From: a virus
IMG/VR virus record: IMGVR_UViG_3300033388_002374
Location: 1-23,430 of that record
DNA: 23,430 nt
Reading direction: 5' to 3' (one strand)
Positions 5,414 through 13,146 of the stretch are shown in pieces. The position numbers and the translations under genes were made by a program. Under the pieces are notes generated by a model. It searched no databases and had not been told where the DNA came from. It saw nothing but the letters and a program-made list of their open reading frames with translations. How positions within the stretch are numbered: the first letter of the stretch is position 1; each line of letters begins with the position of its first letter.

Positions 5414-6057
5414 GCCCGGTCCTCGTACTTCCAGCCGAAGTGCTCGAGCTCCTTGGCGAAAATCTCCTCTACGCGCGCGCGGGACTTGGCCGTGAAGAAG
5501 GCCGAGTAGTGCCTGGGGTCGACCTTCCGGAAGCGGCTCTTCGCCTTCGGGAGCCAGCCGTCCCAGGGGATCCCGAGCTGGTCGCAGAGGCTCTTCAGCT
5601 CAGCGTCCAGGTCGTCATAGAGCAGGATCTTGTCCACGGCGACAGCGCCGTATTCGTTGGTGTACCGGTCCCAGTCGGTCGGGATGAAGGTGTCGTCCTG
5701 CTGCATCCACCGCTCGAAGCTGTAGCGCTTCCGATCGGTGGAGTAGAAGTACATGCTCACGCACTTGTCCCACGGATTACGCTCGATCGTCCATGAGAAG
5801 ACCTCTTTCAGCCAGAGGTGTTCCTTGATCTCGGAGAGGGGCATGTGGTTGTAGAAGCGGGTCTTCCCGGTCTCTGGGTCCTCCCAGTTCCGCGGGCCGC
5901 CGCCGAAGCGCCAGCGCGTGACCTCGTCCTCGTCCGAGACGACGGTGATGATGTCTTCCTTGTGCTTCATGTAGCGGGAGAGGGACAGCTCGACGGAGGT
6001 GCCGGCCGTCTTCCTGGTCTTCACGAAGAGGTAGGAAGGGTCATGCGACAGGAGCAT
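5410..6057 (-). CDS. Sulfotransferase 2 (Sulfotransfer_2-like)
   Basis: A 215-residue cytosolic sulfotransferase-fold protein. The PAPS 5'-phosphosulfate loop is visible at about 11-22 (FVKTRKTAGTSV), the likely catalytic His71 lies in YNHMPLSEI, and the 3'-phosphate-binding pair Arg93 and Ser101 lie in ERNPWDKCVSMYFY. The ending HYSAFF...VEEIFAKELEHFGW is typical of carbohydrate 2-O/6-O type families. It would transfer sulfate from PAPS to a sugar or other hydroxyl acceptor; the acceptor is unknown. No PAPS-synthesis genes are in the window, so PAPS would come from the host. The ATG at 6057 overlaps the upstream small gene by 17 bases and has only a weak ribosome-binding site. Confidence 0.87.
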   Translation of the reverse strand: MLLSHDPSYLFVKTRKTAGTSVELSLSRYMKHKEDIITVVSDEDEVTRWRFGGGPRNWEDPETGKTRFYNHMPLSEIKEHLWLKEVFSWTIERNPWDKCVSMYFYSTDRKRYSFERWMQQDDTFIPTDWDRYTNEYGAVAVDKILLYDDLDAELKSLCDQLGIPWDGWLPKAKSRFRKVDPRHYSAFFTAKSRARVEEIFAKELEHFGWKYEDRA

Positions 6058-6217
6058 TGGCCGTCCGTCTCTCGATGATCTGCTCCAGGCCGGAGATCAT
6101 GCGCTGGAGTTCTGTGATCTCCAGATCCTTTCGCGCGAGCCGCTTCTCGGCCTTGATCAGGTCCAGCCGCAGCCGGGCGTTGTCATCAGCCAGTCTCACC
6201 TCTCTCTTGGGTGGCAT
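6041..6217 (-). CDS. 58-aa coiled-coil protein
   Basis: A 58-residue, highly charged protein; residues 8-50 form an almost continuous heptad helix (LADDNARLRLDLIKAEKRL). It lies between the two sulfotransferase genes and overlaps both (32 and 17 bases), so the three are probably translated together. A longer in-frame start at 6325 is rejected because the ATG at 6217 has CAGGAG six bases upstream and the extra residues are a shadow of sulfotransferase 1. It may be a partner or oligomerisation factor for a neighbour; nothing shows which. Confidence 0.65.
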   Translation of the reverse strand: MPPKREVRLADDNARLRLDLIKAEKRLARKDLEITELQRMISGLEQIIERRTANAPVA

Positions 6218-6830
6218 AGGTCGCTCCTGGTGGTGGAAGCGCGTTGAAGCGCCTCTTGGTGGGTCGGATCCGGTCATCCTCTGGGATCTCGAGGAAGTCG
6301 TGCAGGGTCGCGAGGATGACGTCATTGTTCAGGTCCCGGGTGGACAGGTGCATCTTCGGCCCTTCGAGCTGGCCCATCATCCGCTCGCAGAGTTCCCAGT
6401 AGACCTCCCAGGAGGTGTAGGAGTCCGCGGCGTCGATCGTGGGGAAGACGTTGACGTAGGCCTGGCGGTTCGGGTCTCGGTGGACCTCGGCCTTGTCTAT
6501 CGGCCGGAGATTCCCGCCTCCGCCGGACCAGCGGAGGAAGGACTCGACGGTCTCTTTCTTCGGCCGGTGGAGGCACACGATCCGGAGATCGGGCTTCTCC
6601 TTCTGCATGTGGGGGATGTGAGGCAGCCAGAAGCTGGAGCAGTCCCCTATCAGGGATGCCTCGCAGTCCTCGAACCAGTCCAGGGCCCGGATAATCTCCG
6701 GCTGGTCGGGCGGGCCGTACCAGAGCGGCCCGAATTGCTCATGAGAGACCTCGCTCTCGGGGGTCAGATTCAGCATGCGGGCGAGCGACATTGTGCCGCA
6801 GCGCCCCGTCCCAGTGCCCAGAAAGCGCAT
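6186..6830 (-). CDS. Sulfotransferase 1 (P-loop sulfotransferase family)
   Basis: A 214-residue protein and the first gene of the leftward block. GTGRCGTMSLARML at 7-20 is the PAPS 5'-loop. IVCLHRPKKETVESFLRW at 84-101 supplies the 3'-phosphate-binding Arg89 and Ser97. The late HDFLEIPED is typical of sulfotransferase C-termini. It is only distantly similar to sulfotransferase 2, so the two are probably not a recent duplication and may act on different acceptors. The ATG at 6830 has AAAGGAGCC upstream and opens onto the divergent control region. Sulfotransferases are known in some marine and actinobacterial phages, where their targets are largely unknown. Confidence 0.82.
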   Translation of the reverse strand: MRFLGTGTGRCGTMSLARMLNLTPESEVSHEQFGPLWYGPPDQPEIIRALDWFEDCEASLIGDCSSFWLPHIPHMQKEKPDLRIVCLHRPKKETVESFLRWSGGGGNLRPIDKAEVHRDPNRQAYVNVFPTIDAADSYTSWEVYWELCERMMGQLEGPKMHLSTRDLNNDVILATLHDFLEIPEDDRIRPTKRRFNALPPPGATYATQERGETG

Positions 6831-6887
6831 ATTGGCTCCTTTGGGGCCAGCTTACAACATCCGTTGCGGCAACTCCAGGGGGAAAGA

Positions 6888-6899
6888 GCCGACCCACCC
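6888..6899. repeat. Direct repeat copy 1, GCCGACCCACCC
   Basis: First copy of a 12-base direct repeat in the divergent region, matched exactly at 6928-6939 (40 bases on, close to four helical turns). A pair of same-orientation sites at this spacing suits a regulator binding one DNA face. Confidence 0.55.
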
Positions 6900-6927
6900 C
6901 AGGAAAAGGAACCGAAACCCAGAGGGG

Positions 6928-6939
6928 GCCGACCCACCC
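6928..6939. repeat. Direct repeat copy 2, GCCGACCCACCC
   Basis: Second exact copy of the repeat at 6888-6899. Both are preceded by a purine-rich AG-containing stretch (GAAAGA and GAGGGG). Confidence 0.55.
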
Positions 6940-7009
6940 GGAGCCCCCCACCAGCGGTTGTCCCCGGGCGCCACATACTATACCGTCCTCCTGTGACGTC
7001 CGATTCTCT

Positions 7010-7019
7010 CCGGCGCCGG
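7010..7019. repeat. GC palindrome copy 1, CCGGCGCCGG
   Basis: A perfect ten-base palindrome, repeated at 7040-7049. The centres are 30 bases apart, about three helical turns. It is a candidate operator upstream of the packaging and structural genes. Confidence 0.5.
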
Positions 7020-7038
7020 GCCCGGATCTGCCCGTCCA

Positions 7039-7050
7039 CCCGGCGCCGGG
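7039..7050. repeat. GC palindrome copy 2, CCCGGCGCCGGG
   Basis: A perfect twelve-base palindrome containing the second copy of CCGGCGCCGG. It ends 21 bases before the first rightward ATG, so a bound protein could block the promoter or the early transcript. As RNA it would also fold into a hairpin close to the ribosome-binding site. Confidence 0.5.
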
Positions 7051-7071
7051 GATTTCGGGGAGGGGGGACCG

Positions 7072-7260
7072 ATGCCACTCAAGGCAGGCAAGGCCGATAC
7101 CGGCACGAAGGAACTCGGGAAGCGTGAGGACCAGGGTGGGGATTCCGATTCCGTAACCGGCTCCCAGGACTGGCCAGGACAGGCCTCCGGGGGGAAGTAC
7201 TCGGTGAATCAGTCGCCCGGCCGCGAGCGCAAGGCTCCGGCGAGCGACGGCGGGAAGTAG
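7072..7260 (+). CDS. Small hydrophilic hypothetical protein
   Basis: A 62-residue, Gly/Lys/Ser-rich protein that is probably disordered. It is the first gene of the rightward block, with a purine-rich leader (GGGGAGGGGGGACCG) before the ATG at 7072. It has no recognisable family. The following gene's GTG overlaps its last base. Confidence is limited because the composition alone does not prove coding. Confidence 0.5.
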   Translation: MPLKAGKADTGTKELGKREDQGGDSDSVTGSQDWPGQASGGKYSVNQSPGRERKAPASDGGK

Positions 7261-7523
7261 TGCCGGACGAGAACGCCCAGGAAGAAGGGGCGGTGGTCAA
7301 CGAAGGCATGACCACTGAGGTCCACCTTGGATCGCCCAAATCGGACGCGGCGCTCGGCGAGGAGCTACAGGCGATATCGGATTCGATGCAGCCTCCGAAG
7401 CCCACGTCCGAGATCGGCCCGTGGATCGCGGAGCAGCTCGGAGTTCTCGAGTTCGTCATCGCCTCGATCAGGCGCAATGTCGAGTCTCTAGAGAAAGCTG
7501 TAGCGCACCTCAGAAGGTTCTGA
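7260..7523 (+). CDS. Small acidic hypothetical protein
   Basis: An 87-residue protein. The first 50 residues are polar and acidic; the last 35 form a helix ending in a basic tip (LEKAVAHLRRF). The GTG at 7260 overlaps the stop of the previous gene by one base, after GGGAAG. Its position just before the terminase genes suggests a packaging accessory, but no family is recognised. Confidence 0.6.
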   Translation: MPDENAQEEGAVVNEGMTTEVHLGSPKSDAALGEELQAISDSMQPPKPTSEIGPWIAEQLGVLEFVIASIRRNVESLEKAVAHLRRF

Positions 7524-7526
7524 CCC

Positions 7527-7928
7527 GTGGGCCACAAAGGCTCCCAGAAGTTCTCGGGCGCCCGGGGGCAGATGCCGGCCCCTGAGATCGAGACGGCCTT
7601 GGAGGCCGCCCTGGACCGCAGCGTTCAGGAGCTGGCCGCCGGCCACCGCGAGCGCGCGATCGAGATCCTCGCGGAGTGCATGGATTCCTCGAATGCGAGC
7701 TGGGCCGCGAAGTGTACGGCCGCGCGCGACATCCTGGCCTACGCGGACGGCCGCCCCCACGCGCAGGCCGTGAGGGACACTGCGGACACCGGGATCACGA
7801 TCAACATCGTGCGCCTGACCGATGGGCGCACTGAGACGATCGAGGTCAAGACGGCCGCGAGGGTGATCGACGCACCGACTGTGATCACCGCGCAGACCCG
7901 CGCGGAGCAGCTCCTGGGGATCGGATGA
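7527..7928 (+). CDS. Candidate terminase small subunit
   Basis: A 133-residue protein directly upstream of the large terminase, with a four-base overlap (ATGA). The helical segment SWAAKCTAARDILAYADGRP at about 58-77 resembles the central helices of several phage small terminases, which form a ring and recognise the packaging site. A basic N-terminus could touch DNA. A classical helix-turn-helix is not clear by eye, so the call rests mainly on position and length. The start is GTG at 7527, with AGAAGG about nine bases upstream. Replacing this with another DNA-binding protein would be the main alternative. Confidence 0.6.
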   Translation: MGHKGSQKFSGARGQMPAPEIETALEAALDRSVQELAAGHRERAIEILAECMDSSNASWAAKCTAARDILAYADGRPHAQAVRDTADTGITINIVRLTDGRTETIEVKTAARVIDAPTVITAQTRAEQLLGIG

Positions 7929-9226
7929 ACATCACGGTCCCAGTCGACTGGTCGCCGCGCGACTACCAGATGCCGCTCTGGGAGGCACTCGAGGGCGGGG
8001 TGAAACGCGCGTGTGTAGTGTGGCACCGGAGGGCGGGGAAAGACCTCTTCTCTCTGAACTGGCTCTGCACGCAGATCTTCCAGAGGGTGGGGATCTACTG
8101 GCATGTCCTGCCTACCTACCGCCAGGGCAGGCAGATCGTGTGGGAGGGGAAGACCTACGAGGGCCGCCCCTTCCTGAGCCACTTCCCTGAAGAGACGATC
8201 ATCAGACAGCGCGACGACGAGATGACTCTCTGGTTCTCCAACGGCTCGCGCTATCAGGTGATCGGCGCGGACGACCCAGACCGTCTGGTCGGCGCCAACC
8301 CGGTCGGGATCGTGTTCTCGGAGTGGAGCATCATGATGCCCCGCGTGTGGGAGCTGACCTGGCCGATCCTCGCCGAGAACGATGGGTTCGCGATCTTCAT
8401 CTACACGCCGCGCGGCCGGAACCACGGCTTCCGCACGCTGGAGAACGCGAAGAAGAGCCCGGACTGGTATCACCAAGTCCTCTCAGTGGACGACACGCAC
8501 GCCGTCGACTTGAAGGTGATCGAGGAAGCTCGAGCTGCCGGAATGCCGAAGGAGATGATCCAGCAGGAGTTCTGGGTGTCCTTCGATGCCCCTCTGGCAG
8601 GCAGCTACTGGGGCGACCAGATCGAGGATGCGCGCAACGATGGCCGCATCGGCAAGGTCCCGTGGGAGCCTCTCGCCCAAGTTACGACGGCCTGGGACCT
8701 CGGGATCGGAGACTCGACGGCGATCTGGTTCGTCCAGCAGATAGGGAAGGAAGTCCGGATCATCGACTACTACTCGGCCAGCGGAGTCGGCCTGGAGCAC
8801 TACGCGAAGGTTCTCTCGGAGCGGCCGTATGTCTACCGAGACCACCTCTTCCCTCACGACGCCGCGGTCAGGGAGCTCGGATCTGGCAAGAGCCGAATCG
8901 AGATGCTCCGGTCGATGGGCATCAAATGCAAGTTGGTGAAGAGGGTCAGCGTCAACGACGGAATCAACGCCGTTCGCGCGCTGCTGCCAAAATGCTACTT
9001 CGATGAGGTGAAGTGCGAGAAGCAGAAGGGGATCCAGGCCTTGCGCGAGTACACGAAGGAGCGCCTGGCAGGAGAGCAGGACGCGGACGGTCAGCCGATT
9101 TATCGCGATAAGCCCCGCCACGACTGGACCTCCCATCCCGCCGATGCGCTACGCACCCTGGCGGTCGGCCTTAAACCAGTGAGAGAACATCGAGAGCAGT
9201 TGCACCCGCAGCTCGCGATCGTGTAG
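7925..9226 (+). CDS. terL: Terminase large subunit
   Basis: A 433-residue ATP-driven packaging motor and nuclease. Walker A is WHRRAGKD at 33-40. Walker B is GIVFSEW at 128-134, with Glu133 catalytic; this family uses Ser in place of the usual Asp. The RNase H-like nuclease follows, with TAWDLG (Asp258), IIDYY (Asp281), HDAA (Asp312) and HPADALR near the end (Asp407). Length and motif order are complete. It takes procapsid and concatemeric phage DNA as substrates and would work with the small subunit upstream and the portal downstream. The start overlaps the previous stop (ATGA). Confidence 0.95.
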   Translation: MNITVPVDWSPRDYQMPLWEALEGGVKRACVVWHRRAGKDLFSLNWLCTQIFQRVGIYWHVLPTYRQGRQIVWEGKTYEGRPFLSHFPEETIIRQRDDEMTLWFSNGSRYQVIGADDPDRLVGANPVGIVFSEWSIMMPRVWELTWPILAENDGFAIFIYTPRGRNHGFRTLENAKKSPDWYHQVLSVDDTHAVDLKVIEEARAAGMPKEMIQQEFWVSFDAPLAGSYWGDQIEDARNDGRIGKVPWEPLAQVTTAWDLGIGDSTAIWFVQQIGKEVRIIDYYSASGVGLEHYAKVLSERPYVYRDHLFPHDAAVRELGSGKSRIEMLRSMGIKCKLVKRVSVNDGINAVRALLPKCYFDEVKCEKQKGIQALREYTKERLAGEQDADGQPIYRDKPRHDWTSHPADALRTLAVGLKPVREHREQLHPQLAIV

Positions 9227-9235
9227 GAGTGGACA

Positions 9236-9460
9236 GTGGGCCTCATCAAGACGGAACACGATGTGAAGGTGCTCTTGAAGAGGGTCGATGCACTAGAGTC
9301 CCTAGTGAAAGCGCTGCAGAAAGACCTGTCCGAGACCAATGGAGAAGCAGAAGCCTCGCCGGCACCCGGCCTGAAACATCCGGCGTTCCCTCGCGCCCTG
9401 CGCGAGCTGGGATTCGAACCCCCGCCGATAGGAGACAGTCAGGATGAGTGCCCAATTTGA
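9236..9460 (+). CDS. Small coiled-coil protein before portal
   Basis: A 74-residue protein. Residues 8-32 form a heptad helix (DVKVLLKRVDALESLVKAL), followed by a Pro-rich tail. The GTG at 9236 has TAGGAG seven bases upstream, and the TAG of that site is the terminase stop. An overlapping frame starting at 9229 is rejected because its start would abut the same site. It overlaps the portal start by 17 bases. Function unknown; small helical proteins between terminase and portal are common. Confidence 0.6.
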   Translation: MGLIKTEHDVKVLLKRVDALESLVKALQKDLSETNGEAEASPAPGLKHPAFPRALRELGFEPPPIGDSQDECPI

Positions 9461-11633
9461 AGAAGCCGAGCGTGCCATCGCGCAGCTCCTGAGCGAGGAT
9501 ACCCAGTACACCCGGCCGGAAATGGACATGTCGGACGCTCCCCTGGACGTCGAGGTCCGCGAGGAGGGCATGCTGCCGGCCGTGTTCTCCGAAGATCCAG
9601 TCGAAACGTACCGGAAGATCCGCCCGTTAGAAGAGGACGAGATCAAATCGGTGGTCAGCCAGGAGATCTCCAGTGCGATCGGCGGGCTAGGATCCGAGAT
9701 CTCACGCCAGCGGACCCAGGCGATCGACTACTACTACGGCCGCCCCTTCGGGAACGAGGTCGAAGGCCGCAGCCAGGTCGTGATGACGGACGTGGCCGAC
9801 ACGATCGAGTGGATCATGCCATCCCTCACCCGCGTCCTCCTTGGCGGCCGGCACACTGCTCGGTACACCCCGAACTCGGAAGAGGACGAGGAGATGGCCG
9901 ACCAGGCGACCGAGGTGATCAACCACCTTTTCAGGCATGAGATGGACGGGTGGATGGTCTGCCACGACTGGTTCAAGACGGCGCTGCTGGAGAAAAACGG
10001 CTTCGTTCGGTCCTACTACGAGGAGAGGGTCGACCCGCAGCAGGAGGCCTACGAGGGCCAGGACGAACTGCAGATGGAGATCCTCCTGAAGGATCCAGAC
10101 GTCCATCCGGTCGAGTTCTCTGACAGGGGGGACGGAACATACGATGTGCGGATCGTGCGCCGAGATGTTCACCGCGCGATCAAGGTCGACGGGATCCCCC
10201 CCGAGGAGTTCCTGATCGCGCGGCGCGCGACGAAGCTGGACGATCAGACGCCCTTCTGCGCGCAGCGGAAGAAGGTCACGATCAGCGACCTGACCGCGAT
10301 GGGGTACGACCCGGAGGTCATCGCGGATATCCCGAGCGACGACTCCCCGGAGTTCTCCGAGGGCCGAGCTACTCGGTACAGTGACGAGGAGACGTGGCCG
10401 ACAGGAGGGGCGGAGAGGGCCGACGCGGCGTCTCGCGAGATGTGGCTGACGTACTGTTACATCCGCATCGACGAAGATGGCGATGGCTTCGCGGAGGGTA
10501 GGCTGATCACGGTGGTGGGGGAGGACTCTCTCTACATCCTCGACGACCGACAGATCAACCATAATCCTTTCAGCTCGATTACTCCCGTGCCCATGCCATA
10601 CAAGTTCTTCGGTCTCTCGATCGCGGACCTCGTCATGGATCTGCAGCTCATCCGCTCCACGCTGATCCGGCAGATGTTGGACAACCTCTACAACATCAAC
10701 AACTCCCGCACGATCGTAGAGGAAGGGGCCGTCGAGATCGACGACCTCCTGGTCAGCCGGCCGGGCGGGATCGTCCGGGCCGATCACGTCGATGCCGTGA
10801 AGCCGCTGGAGACTGCGGCCTTCGGGCCGATGGCCTTCAACATGGTGGAGTGGCTGGACACGGTCAAGGAAAACAGAACCGGAATTACCAAGTACAACCA
10901 GGGACTTGATGCGGAGTCCCTAAACCAGACGGCGACCGGGATCTCGAAGATCATGGACGCCGCGCAGGCCCGCATCGAGCAGTTCGCCAGGGTCTTCTCC
11001 GAGACTGGCCTCAAGGATCTCTTCCGAAAGCTCCTGAAACTCTACGCGAGTTCGCCCATGAAGGAGCGCACGATCCGACTCCGGGGGGAGTGGGTCACGT
11101 TCGATGCTTCCAAGTGGAACACGAACATGGATGTAGAGATCGAGGTCGGTCTCGGGGTAGGCCAGGCGAACGATCGGATCCGTCAGCTCCAGATGATCCT
11201 CGAGCTGTACGGCCAGATGCAGGACAAGGGCATCGCGGAGATGTTGGTCACTCCCCGGCACATACACCACACCGTCACGAAGCTGGTCGAGGCGATGGGC
11301 TTCAAGATCCCCGAGGACTTCTTTGCGGATCCGGCGACCCAGAAGCCTCCGCCCCCGAAGCCGAGTCCGGAGATGGAGAAGATCAAGGCCGATGCCACTG
11401 CCAAGGGCGAGCAGAACGAGCTGAAGGAGAAGGAGCTGGATCTGAAGGCCCGGGACATCGAGCTGGACGCCGAGATCAAGAGGGAGGAGATCGCCATGCG
11501 CCGCGAGATGGAGCTGGCGAGGATCGCGAGCAATGAGGCCATCGCCCTGGCCCAGGGGGCGGTTGAGCTGGAGCGCGAAGGGATGAAGGAATCCACGAAA
11601 GGCCGGCAGGCCGAAGGAGGGAGTGGGGCATGA
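9444..11633 (+). CDS. Portal protein, P22-like
   Basis: A 729-residue portal that forms the dodecameric ring at the packaging vertex. The signature IDYYYGRPFGNEVEGRSQVV at about 94-113 followed by DTIEWIMPSL marks the P22-type portal clan, as does the length. From about residue 634 a Pro-rich linker leads into a strongly charged coiled coil (643-713), which would fit a helical barrel inside the head. The ATG at 9444 follows TAGGAGACAGTCAGG. It packages with the terminase upstream and binds the adaptor encoded later. Confidence 0.92.
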   Translation: MSAQFEEAERAIAQLLSEDTQYTRPEMDMSDAPLDVEVREEGMLPAVFSEDPVETYRKIRPLEEDEIKSVVSQEISSAIGGLGSEISRQRTQAIDYYYGRPFGNEVEGRSQVVMTDVADTIEWIMPSLTRVLLGGRHTARYTPNSEEDEEMADQATEVINHLFRHEMDGWMVCHDWFKTALLEKNGFVRSYYEERVDPQQEAYEGQDELQMEILLKDPDVHPVEFSDRGDGTYDVRIVRRDVHRAIKVDGIPPEEFLIARRATKLDDQTPFCAQRKKVTISDLTAMGYDPEVIADIPSDDSPEFSEGRATRYSDEETWPTGGAERADAASREMWLTYCYIRIDEDGDGFAEGRLITVVGEDSLYILDDRQINHNPFSSITPVPMPYKFFGLSIADLVMDLQLIRSTLIRQMLDNLYNINNSRTIVEEGAVEIDDLLVSRPGGIVRADHVDAVKPLETAAFGPMAFNMVEWLDTVKENRTGITKYNQGLDAESLNQTATGISKIMDAAQARIEQFARVFSETGLKDLFRKLLKLYASSPMKERTIRLRGEWVTFDASKWNTNMDVEIEVGLGVGQANDRIRQLQMILELYGQMQDKGIAEMLVTPRHIHHTVTKLVEAMGFKIPEDFFADPATQKPPPPKPSPEMEKIKADATAKGEQNELKEKELDLKARDIELDAEIKREEIAMRREMELARIASNEAIALAQGAVELEREGMKESTKGRQAEGGSGA

Positions 11634-11764
11634 GCGGTAAGGAATTGGCCAAGAAGATCATGGACCTGATGGCAGTCGGGGATCCCGGCGCCCAGGTGGT
11701 TCGCATTCACGGCCTCTGCAACGAGGTACTGACCGACAACGTGAAGAAGAAGAAGGGGCCCTGA
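11630..11764 (+). CDS. 44-aa small protein after portal
   Basis: An ATG at 11630 overlaps the portal stop (ATGA) and is preceded by AAGGAGG at about 11613-11619, a near-perfect ribosome-binding site. The product is 44 residues, helical at first (SGKELAKKIMDLMAV) and ending in KKKKGP. No family recognised. The strong site and overlap make it more credible than its size suggests. Confidence 0.6.
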   Translation: MSGKELAKKIMDLMAVGDPGAQVVRIHGLCNEVLTDNVKKKKGP

Positions 11765-11771
11765 ACGGACA

Positions 11772-12086
11772 GTGAGGGAGAAGGAACACCCGGAGGACGT
11801 CCTCCGGAGAGCGCGCCGGGTCGAAGCTATCATGGGCGAAGACCAGCCTGTTCCGCAGGCCCTCGCCCTGATGCGGGCGGCAATTCTCAGGGCGTGGAGG
11901 AAGTCCGATGTCGACTCGACGCGCGAGCGCGAGATCCTCTACCTGCGCTACTGCGCGGTCGGGGTTCTGGAGACTACCTTGACCCGTTACCTGGAGGCGG
12001 GTAAGATGGTGATGGTCGAACTCGCCAAGAGCGAGGCAACCGAAGGAGATGACCCAGCAGGAGACTCCGCAAGGATCCGCCGCTGA
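11772..12086 (+). CDS. Helical hypothetical between portal and scaffold
   Basis: A 104-residue, mostly helical, Arg/Glu-rich protein with a central REREILYLRYCAVGVLETTL segment. No family I can name. The start is GTG at 11772 with a weak site; an internal ATG at residue 21 is an alternative. It overlaps the scaffold gene by 38 bases. Such genes between portal and scaffold often encode virion accessories. Confidence 0.6.
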   Translation: MREKEHPEDVLRRARRVEAIMGEDQPVPQALALMRAAILRAWRKSDVDSTREREILYLRYCAVGVLETTLTRYLEAGKMVMVELAKSEATEGDDPAGDSARIRR

Positions 12087-13146
12087 ATCAGACATCGAGT
12101 CCAGGGTCGCAGAGTTCTTAACCAAGACCGACCCCTCCTTCGCAGAAGACGACGAGAAGAAGGAAGGCAGAGATACCGAGCCTTCACCCTCCGACGAAGA
12201 GACGGAGGAACATCGCGCAGCAGAAGAGGAAACACCCGATACCCCCGACGAGCAAGAGGGGGACACAGAAGAGGGTGAGTCCGCTTCAGAAGACGACGAA
12301 GAGCGCGCAGTCCAGACCCTCGGCGACCTGGCTGAGCACTATGGGATGGACGAGTCCGAGCTCCTGGGCGAGCTGAAAGTACAGGACGCGGACGGCAAGG
12401 AAATCACCCTGGGCGCGGCCCTGGATACCTTCCGCTCTCGCGAAGATCCCGCCGCGGTCAAGGCCCGGGTGGATGAGCTGAACCTCCAGCGCCTGGGCGA
12501 GGCCCGCCAGTACGAGCAGTCGATGGGCGCCATGAAGGAGGCGACCGACCAGCTCCTGAACCAGCTCGAATCGAAGCCGAAGCTCTCGGCCGAGCAGTGG
12601 AAGGAGCTGGAGGACGACGATCCGGTCGAGTACATGAAGCTGAAGATGAAGGACGCGGAGCAGCGAGACGCTCTCACGGCCAGCATCCGCCAGATCGAGG
12701 AGGCCGAGGCGAATCATCAGCGAGATGCCGCCGAGAACTCCGCGAAGGTCTTTCAGGAGCAGATGCACTCCTTGATCGCCAAATCCGGCGAACACGGCCT
12801 GCCGGACTGGAACGAGGCGGCCGAAGGCAAGTCGGCCATGAAGCTCATCGAGAAGCACATGACGACGGAGAGCGTCGGCTTCGATGCGGCCGAACTCGCA
12901 GCCGTGGAAGATCACAGGTTTCTACAGGTGGCGTGGTACGCCGCCAAGTATCTCGAGACGTTGAAGCTGGGGAAGGAAACGGTGTCGCGCGTCCGCGATG
13001 CAAAGCTACCGAAGTTCAGTAAGGCAACGGCACGGCGGGATCCAGAGAAGAAGTCCGCCGAAAAGGCGATCAATGCCAGGATGGCACGCCTGCAGGAAAC
13101 CGGGGCGGATGAGGACGCAGTCCGTCTATTCGAGGAGATGCTGTAA
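12049..13146 (+). CDS. Scaffolding protein, putative
   Basis: A 365-residue protein placed directly before the capsid gene. Residues about 15-85 are very acidic (long Glu/Asp runs), the middle is a Gln/Glu-rich helix (about 135-235) and the C-terminus is basic (KFSKATARRDPEKKS), the usual layout of a scaffold that binds coat through its basic tail. It would guide procapsid assembly and then leave or be cleaved. The only upstream start in frame is the ATG at 12049, which abuts GAAGGAG with no spacer; a GAGG at 12033-12036 lies 12 bases away. Translation may depend on coupling with the overlapping upstream gene. Confidence 0.78.
   Translation: MTQQETPQGSAAESDIESRVAEFLTKTDPSFAEDDEKKEGRDTEPSPSDEETEEHRAAEEETPDTPDEQEGDTEEGESASEDDEERAVQTLGDLAEHYGMDESELLGELKVQDADGKEITLGAALDTFRSREDPAAVKARVDELNLQRLGEARQYEQSMGAMKEATDQLLNQLESKPKLSAEQWKELEDDDPVEYMKLKMKDAEQRDALTASIRQIEEAEANHQRDAAENSAKVFQEQMHSLIAKSGEHGLPDWNEAAEGKSAMKLIEKHMTTESVGFDAAELAAVEDHRFLQVAWYAAKYLETLKLGKETVSRVRDAKLPKFSKATARRDPEKKSAEKAINARMARLQETGADEDAVRLFEEML

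Larger units (their letters stand above)
6831..7071. promoter_or_regulatory. Divergent control region between the two arms
   Basis: A 241-base region with no gene, between the leftward block (start 6830) and the rightward block (start 7072). It carries a 12-base direct repeat, a repeated GC palindrome, a dyad GTTGCGGCAAC at 6863-6873 and one AT-rich patch (CATACTATAC, 6974-6983) that resembles a -10 box in either direction (TACTAT rightward, TATAGT leftward). No convincing -35 partner is seen. Early/late transcription switching from here is the natural inference. Confidence 0.55.

Noticed and set aside
6974-6983. AT-rich patch as a definite sigma-70 promoter
   Set aside because: It resembles a -10 box on both strands, but no matching -35 element lies at 16-18 bases on either side, so it is only noted within the divergent region.
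6057-7127. A 356-codon plus-strand frame across sulfotransferase 1 and the divergent region
   Set aside because: It runs antisense to two motif-supported genes and through the intergenic repeats; no start signal and low-complexity product.
9229-9447. Alternative 72-codon frame before the portal
   Set aside because: Its GTG touches the TAGGAG site with no spacer, while the frame from GTG 9236 has normal spacing and a coiled-coil product.
9702-10787. A 361-codon minus-strand frame inside the portal gene
   Set aside because: Antisense shadow of a clear portal protein; no motif or start signal.
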